Assembly (NCBI GenBank): GCA_031271065.1
Contig: JAISWP010000167.1
Coordinates: 1 to 10,073, forward strand
Length of the DNA: 10,073 nucleotides
Direction of reading: 5' to 3'
Source: Synergistaceae bacterium
GTDB taxonomy: Bacteria > Synergistota > Synergistia > Synergistales > Synergistaceae
The position numbers and the translations under genes are program-made. Positions 6,471 through 10,073 of the stretch are shown in pieces; position 1 is the stretch's first letter, and each line of letters opens with the position of its first letter. The notes beneath the pieces were generated by a model that was not told where the DNA came from, did not search any database, and saw only the letters and a list, made by a program, of their open reading frames with translations.

Positions 6471-7748
6471 TTACCTGAAACCGAAAAAACGGTCGAGAAC
6501 TATACTGACAGCGCTCCTGACGGACAGATGATTGTAATCGCCCGAACCCGATATCGGGGACATCACCGCGTCCGACGCCTCTATGACCTCGCCGCAGAGC
6601 CCCCACCCCGTGCCGAAGATAAATACGACGGGACGGTCGATATCGAGGATACGCATTTTCAGCGAGAGCCAGGAGACCGAGTTGTCCGCCTCGCGCGCCG
6701 TAGTCGCTATGGCAAACGGGGGGCGTTTCTCACGGGACTCGATCCAGTCGAAAGACCTGCGCAGCGAACCTGTTACCTTTATCTTTCTCATGGCCTCCGC
6801 CCTGTCTGGATTGAACTCCGCGCCGTATCCCTCAGTCCAGTGAGACGCTATTTTTTTCACCATCTCCCTCTGCTCCGCGAGGGGAGTCGCTACTATGTAC
6901 CTTTCGACCCCATACGTGCGGCACGCCCTAGCTATGTCGTGCAAATCCGTCCCGGTGACGGCCGTGGTCGAAACGCCGCCGTTTTTACCGAGCACCGGGT
7001 GATGCAGCTGCGCCACATAGACCCCGCACGCAAGACAGGACATTATTCCGGCCCTCGAGATGACCTCCGGTCTGCGGGAGACAGTCCGGCGCACCGCCTC
7101 CTTTTTCCTGTGACGGTTTACAGCCTCGGGGTCACCCTCCAGCAGCACGCGGGGCGCCGCAATGCCCCGCCAAACTTCAGGCCTGGTGCAGTGCGGATGA
7201 TCCAGCATCCCGGAGAAGAACGAGTCGTCCCTAACCGCCTCCCTGCGTCCCACCACTCCGTCGACGAGCCTCGCCAGAGCGTCCGTTATCGCGAGAGCAG
7301 GTATCTCTCCTCCGGTCAGCACGAAATCGCCGACGGATACCTCCAGGTCCGCGCAGCTCTCGACAAAGCGCTCGTCGACGCCTTCGTAGCGTCCGCAGAT
7401 TATGACGAGCCGCTTTACCCCCGCTATGCGTCTTAAGTCCTCAACCAGTTCCTGGTGGAGCGGGACGCCCTGGGGGCTGGGATAGACCACGAAACGCTCC
7501 TCTTTCGGCGCGGCGTGCTCGACAGCCAGCGCCAGAGGCTCCGCCATCAGCACCATGCCGCCTCCGCCGTAACTGACGTCATCTATCTGACGATAACCGC
7601 CGGATGCGAAATCCCTGATGTCCAGCACAGATATTTCGAGTCTGCCGGCGCGTATTCCTCTGCCCAGCACGCTGGTGCCGAGGTAACTTCTCACCAGATC
7701 GGGGAACGCGGTGACTATAGATATTCCGACCTTCGGGGCGCCGCTCAA
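6471..7748 (-). CDS. trmD: tRNA (guanine37-N1)-methyltransferase fused to a second SPOUT-type RNA methyltransferase domain
   Basis: TrmD makes m1G37 next to the anticodon and prevents +1 frameshifting, using a knotted AdoMet site. Residues 6-230 are TrmD: GYRQIDDVSYGGGGMVL (51-67), ICGRYEGVDERF (117-128), SVGDFVLTGGEIPALAI (138-154), and MLDHPHCTRPEVW (181-193), in which D183 corresponds to the catalytic Asp of E. coli (D169). Normal TrmD is about 240-255 residues, but this one has 425. Residues about 241-425 match the family I recall as COG4752/Methyltrn_RNA_4: YVAQLHHPVLGKNG, TDLHDIARACRTYGVERYIVATP, HWTEGYGAEFNP, then FIFGTGWGL and ISGSGDYNHLSVRSAVSIVLDR, a second trefoil-knot core. The start is TTG at 7748, overlapping the rimM stop as TTGA, with GGAGGGG (complement of 7763-7757) 8 nt upstream. 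Confidence 0.93.
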   Translation of the reverse strand: MSGAPKVGISIVTAFPDLVRSYLGTSVLGRGIRAGRLEISVLDIRDFASGGYRQIDDVSYGGGGMVLMAEPLALAVEHAAPKEERFVVYPSPQGVPLHQELVEDLRRIAGVKRLVIICGRYEGVDERFVESCADLEVSVGDFVLTGGEIPALAITDALARLVDGVVGRREAVRDDSFFSGMLDHPHCTRPEVWRGIAAPRVLLEGDPEAVNRHRKKEAVRRTVSRRPEVISRAGIMSCLACGVYVAQLHHPVLGKNGGVSTTAVTGTDLHDIARACRTYGVERYIVATPLAEQREMVKKIASHWTEGYGAEFNPDRAEAMRKIKVTGSLRRSFDWIESREKRPPFAIATTAREADNSVSWLSLKMRILDIDRPVVFIFGTGWGLCGEVIEASDAVMSPISGSGDYNHLSVRSAVSIVLDRFFGFR

Positions 7749-8314
7749 TCCCAGAGCCCCTCCAGCAGATCGACCTTCACCGCGCCGTCGTTCAAGGATA
7801 TTTCCCTCACCACGTCCTCTATCGCCGGAATCATCTTCAGCGTGCCGTCGTCGGCTCTCACCTGGTAGATGTCGCTGCTGCCGGTGGTCAGTACGTCCTC
7901 TATTATGCCGAGATGCCTGCCGCCCGTCTCGATCACGTCGAGACCGATCAGCGAATCTATCCAGTACTCCCCTTCAGGCAGCTCGACCCTCTCATCCGGC
8001 GCCACGGTTATGACGCGCCCCCTGAGGGCCTCGGCCGCGTCCCTGTCCTCGATTCCTCTCACGGTGACGAGCAGCTGCCCCTTGCCTTCGTGGGGCTTCA
8101 CGGAGATCACTTCGAGTTCGATCTCAGGCTTGCCGCGCGCCTTTGCGCGCAGCGTTTTCATATCATAGAAGCGTTCGGGAAAATCCGTGGTCGGATGGAC
8201 CCGTATGACGCCTCCGACCCCGTGCGCACCGACTATCCTTCCGATCTGGACCCGTTCTGTCCCGTCCGCCCGTCTCGGACCGTCCCGATTCACGGATTCA
8301 GGATAGGTCGACAT
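7745..8314 (-). CDS. rimM: 16S rRNA processing / 30S assembly protein RimM
   Basis: RimM helps mature the 30S head and binds ribosomal protein S19. The 189-residue protein has the N-terminal RimM beta-barrel with QIGRIVGAHGVGGVIRVHP (23-41) and EALRGRVITV (95-104). LPEGEYWIDSLIGLDV (112-127) follows, then the C-terminal PRC-barrel with GIIEDVLTTGSSDIYQVR (136-153) and MIPAIEDVVREI (161-172). Residues 1-20 are a short non-conserved leader ahead of the barrel. ATG at 8314 is chosen because GGGGGAG lies 7 nt upstream, which places the start 17 nt inside khpA. A GTG at 8293 would remove seven residues of leader but has no good ribosome site. The stop overlaps the trmD TTG by 4 nt, so rimM and trmD are probably translationally coupled. 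Confidence 0.95.
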   Translation of the reverse strand: MSTYPESVNRDGPRRADGTERVQIGRIVGAHGVGGVIRVHPTTDFPERFYDMKTLRAKARGKPEIELEVISVKPHEGKGQLLVTVRGIEDRDAAEALRGRVITVAPDERVELPEGEYWIDSLIGLDVIETGGRHLGIIEDVLTTGSSDIYQVRADDGTLKMIPAIEDVVREISLNDGAVKVDLLEGLWD

Positions 8315-8537
8315 CGACTTTCTCCCCCGGTTTCACGGAGGCGGCCTTAGCGACTAGCCTTATAGCGTTTATCGTTGTACCGTGTTTCCCAATTACGCGT
8401 CCAATATCTTCGGGCGCGGTAGAAATGGTCACCATAGACGCGCCGGCGTCGCTGCGCTCGCTGGTGACGCTGACATCGTCCGGCTGATTTACCAGCCTGC
8501 GGACGATATATTCGACTATCGCGCCATAGTCAGGCAT
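8298..8537 (-). CDS. khpA: KH-domain RNA-binding protein (KhpA/YlqC family)
   Basis: Small single-KH RNA-binding protein. In Gram-positive bacteria its relatives pair with KhpB (EloR/Jag) and act as RNA chaperones, affecting cell elongation and small RNAs. At 79 residues the length is typical. The family opening YIVRRLVNQPDDVSV (10-24) is followed by the KH core ISTAPEDIGRVIGKHGTTI (38-56), in which GKHG (50-53) is the GxxG nucleic-acid loop. AIRLVAKAASV follows. It lies between rpsP (6-nt gap) and rimM (17-nt overlap), the standard place for this gene in the S16 cluster. A GGAG about 9 nt before the ATG supports the start. Confidence 0.94.
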   Translation of the reverse strand: MPDYGAIVEYIVRRLVNQPDDVSVTSERSDAGASMVTISTAPEDIGRVIGKHGTTINAIRLVAKAASVKPGEKVDVDLS

Positions 8538-8543
8538 CGGACA

Positions 8544-8852
8544 TTACTCCGCGTCCGGCGTCTCGCAGCAGACCGGAGCTGCGGCCTTTTCTCCGGCGGC
8601 GGCGAACTGATCCAGGACGCCCGCTTTGCGAAGCAGCGCGCGCGCCGTGTCGGAAGGAACAGCTCCCACGGTCAGCCAGTGAATGGCGCGTTCCTCGTTC
8701 ACCTTTACCTCGGCGGGATCCGTCATCGGATTGTACGTGCCGAGCAGCTCTATGAAACGGCCATCCCTGGGCGAACGGGAATCAGCCACCACCAGACGGT
8801 AAAACGGGGCCTTCTTCTTTCCGTGACGCGCTAAACGTATACGAACTGCCAT
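8544..8852 (-). CDS. rpsP: 30S ribosomal protein S16
   Basis: Structural protein of the small subunit, important for 30S assembly. The 102-residue product begins MAVRIRLARHGKKKAPFYRL, the S16 signature. VVADSRSPRDGRFIELLGTYNP (21-42) and ERAIHWLTVGAVPSDTARALLRKAGV (54-79) follow. The tail from about 83 is alanine-rich and ends with two adjacent cysteines and an acidic stretch, which is variable in S16 proteins. A strong AGGAGGTG (complement of 8870-8863) lies 10 nt before the ATG. It is the first gene after the 90-bp gap downstream of ffh and probably heads the tightly packed part of the cluster. Confidence 0.97.
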   Translation of the reverse strand: MAVRIRLARHGKKKAPFYRLVVADSRSPRDGRFIELLGTYNPMTDPAEVKVNEERAIHWLTVGAVPSDTARALLRKAGVLDQFAAAGEKAAAPVCCETPDAE

Positions 8853-8942
8853 ATTTTACAAACACCTCCTCAGGTAGATTTGGAAAAACTTTATTTCCTA
8901 CTTATATTAATGAAACATAATGCCGGGACAGGAGATGATCCG
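8853..8942 (-). promoter_or_regulatory. AT-rich ffh-rpsP gap, candidate internal promoter
   Basis: This 90-bp gap is much longer and more AT-rich than the other junctions of the front of the cluster. On the minus strand a -10-like TATAAG (complement of 8906-8901) occurs about 50 nt before rpsP, but I see no matching -35 box. No clear terminator for ffh is present. It may hold an internal promoter for the ribosomal genes, or simply be a leader. Confidence 0.25.
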
Positions 8943-10073
8943 TCATTTCCCCCGCATCATATTTTTCATCATGCCGGACATTTTGAACGACTTCGGGCCC
9001 ATCCTGCCCATCTTTCCCAGCGAGCGCATCATGTCCTTCATCTGTTCGTACTGAGCGAGGACCTGATTGACCTGCTGAACGCTGGTGCCGGACCCTTCCG
9101 CTATTCTCCTGCGTCTGCCGCCCTTTATTATTTCGGGCGATCTGCGCTCTTTGAGTGTCATGGACCGGATTATGGCCTCGGTGTATTTAAGCCTGGACAT
9201 ATCCAGATCGGCGCCCTTGAGGGCTTTCGAAGCGCCCGGTATCGGCAGCATCTCCAGCACCTTGTCCAGAGGGCCGAGTTTTTTCACCTGCTCGAGCTGC
9301 ATGAGCATATCCTCCATCGTGAAGCGGTTTTTCCTCATGCTGTCGGTCATGCGTTCCACATCTTCCGCTGTGGCGGCGCGTTCCAGTTTCTCCATGAGGC
9401 CGGCCATATCGCCCATTCCCATGATGCGCGAAGCCATGCGGGAAGCGTCGAACCGTTCCAGGTCCTCGGTGCGCTCCCCCATGCCCGCCAGCTTTATAGG
9501 AACTCCCGTGGCGGCCCTTATGGCAAGCGCCGGGCCTCCCCGGGCGTCACCGTCGAGCTTGGTCAGCACCGCGCCGGTCAGAGAGAGGCGCTCGTTGAAA
9601 ACCCGGGACACTTCCACAGCCTCCTGCCCAGTCATCGAATCGACCACCAGCAGTATCTCGTGGGGAGGGACAGCTTCCTTCATCCTGTCCAGCTCGGTCA
9701 TCAACTCGTCGTCCAGCTGGAGACGGCCCGCGGTGTCGAGGATGATCAGATCGCACAGATGATCTTCCGCGTAAGCCAGAGATTTCACGGCCACGGACGA
9801 CGGGTCGCTCTCGCCGGGCTCCGGGCCGAAAAACGCCGCGCCGGACGCCTCCGCCAGGACCCTGAGCTGCTCCGCCGCCGCCGGACGCCTCAGATCGCAG
9901 GCCACCACAAGCGGTTTGTGAGATTTCGACATACTGCGCGCTATTTTGACCGCCGTGGTGGTCTTGCCGGACCCCTGAAGACCGACCATCATATAGACGG
10001 TAGGCGGCTTGGGAGATACAAGAAGCGGCGCGGGATCCCTGCCCATGACCCTGATCAGTTCCTCGTAGACGAT
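8943..10073 (-). CDS. ffh: Signal recognition particle GTPase Ffh/SRP54 (5' end outside window)
   Basis: Protein subunit of the signal recognition particle: binds 4.5S/SRP RNA and signal peptides of nascent chains and docks with FtsY at the membrane. The frame stays open to the right edge, so the visible 376 residues are the C-terminal part and roughly 75 residues of the N domain are missing. In visible numbering the G domain shows the P-loop GLQGSGKTTT (31-40), CDLRRPAAAEQL (59-70), DTAGRL (113-118) and TKLDGDARGG (171-180). The methionine-rich M domain follows from about 305, with the RNA-binding segment RRRRIAEGSGTSVQQVN (320-336) and a tail rich in Met, Lys and Gly. The ATG at 10046 is internal, not the start. 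Leads the minus-strand cluster. Confidence 0.97.
   Translation of the reverse strand: MVYEELIRVMGRDPAPLLVSPKPPTVYMMVGLQGSGKTTTAVKIARSMSKSHKPLVVACDLRRPAAAEQLRVLAEASGAAFFGPEPGESDPSSVAVKSLAYAEDHLCDLIILDTAGRLQLDDELMTELDRMKEAVPPHEILLVVDSMTGQEAVEVSRVFNERLSLTGAVLTKLDGDARGGPALAIRAATGVPIKLAGMGERTEDLERFDASRMASRIMGMGDMAGLMEKLERAATAEDVERMTDSMRKNRFTMEDMLMQLEQVKKLGPLDKVLEMLPIPGASKALKGADLDMSRLKYTEAIIRSMTLKERRSPEIIKGGRRRRIAEGSGTSVQQVNQVLAQYEQMKDMMRSLGKMGRMGPKSFKMSGMMKNMMRGK

Noticed and set aside
5686..7436. Plus-strand open frames of 281 and 344 codons opposite rplS and trmD
   Set aside because: Both are antisense to well-recognised conserved genes, show no ribosome site or domain, and have shadow-like composition.

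Overview
The window is a housekeeping stretch of a bacterial chromosome with fairly high GC content. Ten protein genes can be supported, plus a few regulatory elements. No tRNA, rRNA, insertion sequence, prophage, CRISPR array or defence system is visible. The protein flavour, the frequent ATA and GCG codons and the TrmD fusion made me think of Synergistota (Synergistia). That is an impression, not a phylogenetic result.

Left side (1-4341): the 5' two thirds of polA (DNA polymerase I) run leftward out of the window. A short AT-rich region separates it from the divergent rightward gene gltX (glutamyl-tRNA synthetase). Next, also rightward, comes a class V PLP-dependent aminotransferase of the serine-pyruvate/alanine-glyoxylate type. 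A putative terminator lies between gltX and the aminotransferase.

Middle (4342-4548): a convergent junction holding a perfect 40-bp palindrome, probably a two-sided transcription barrier.

Right side (4549-10073): seven genes in a row on the minus strand. In transcription order they are ffh (partial, SRP GTPase), rpsP (S16), khpA (KH-domain RNA chaperone), rimM (30S maturation), trmD (tRNA m1G37 methyltransferase fused to a second SPOUT-type domain), rplS (L19) and a PepV-like M20 dipeptidase. The ffh-rpsP-khpA-rimM-trmD-rplS order is the widely conserved bacterial ribosome-assembly/translation cluster. khpA/rimM and rimM/trmD overlap, and rpsP/khpA are 6 nt apart, so translational coupling is likely. 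The dipeptidase is a less usual tail gene and may have its own transcript.

I did not find a wholly undescribed system. The points most worth checking are the two-domain TrmD fusion, a glutamyl-tRNA synthetase that seems to lack the whole zinc-type insertion of the acceptor-binding region, a three-codon micro-ORF that takes the good Shine-Dalgarno spacing in front of rplS, an ATG-stop element overlapping the GTG start of the aminotransferase, and the 40-bp palindrome.
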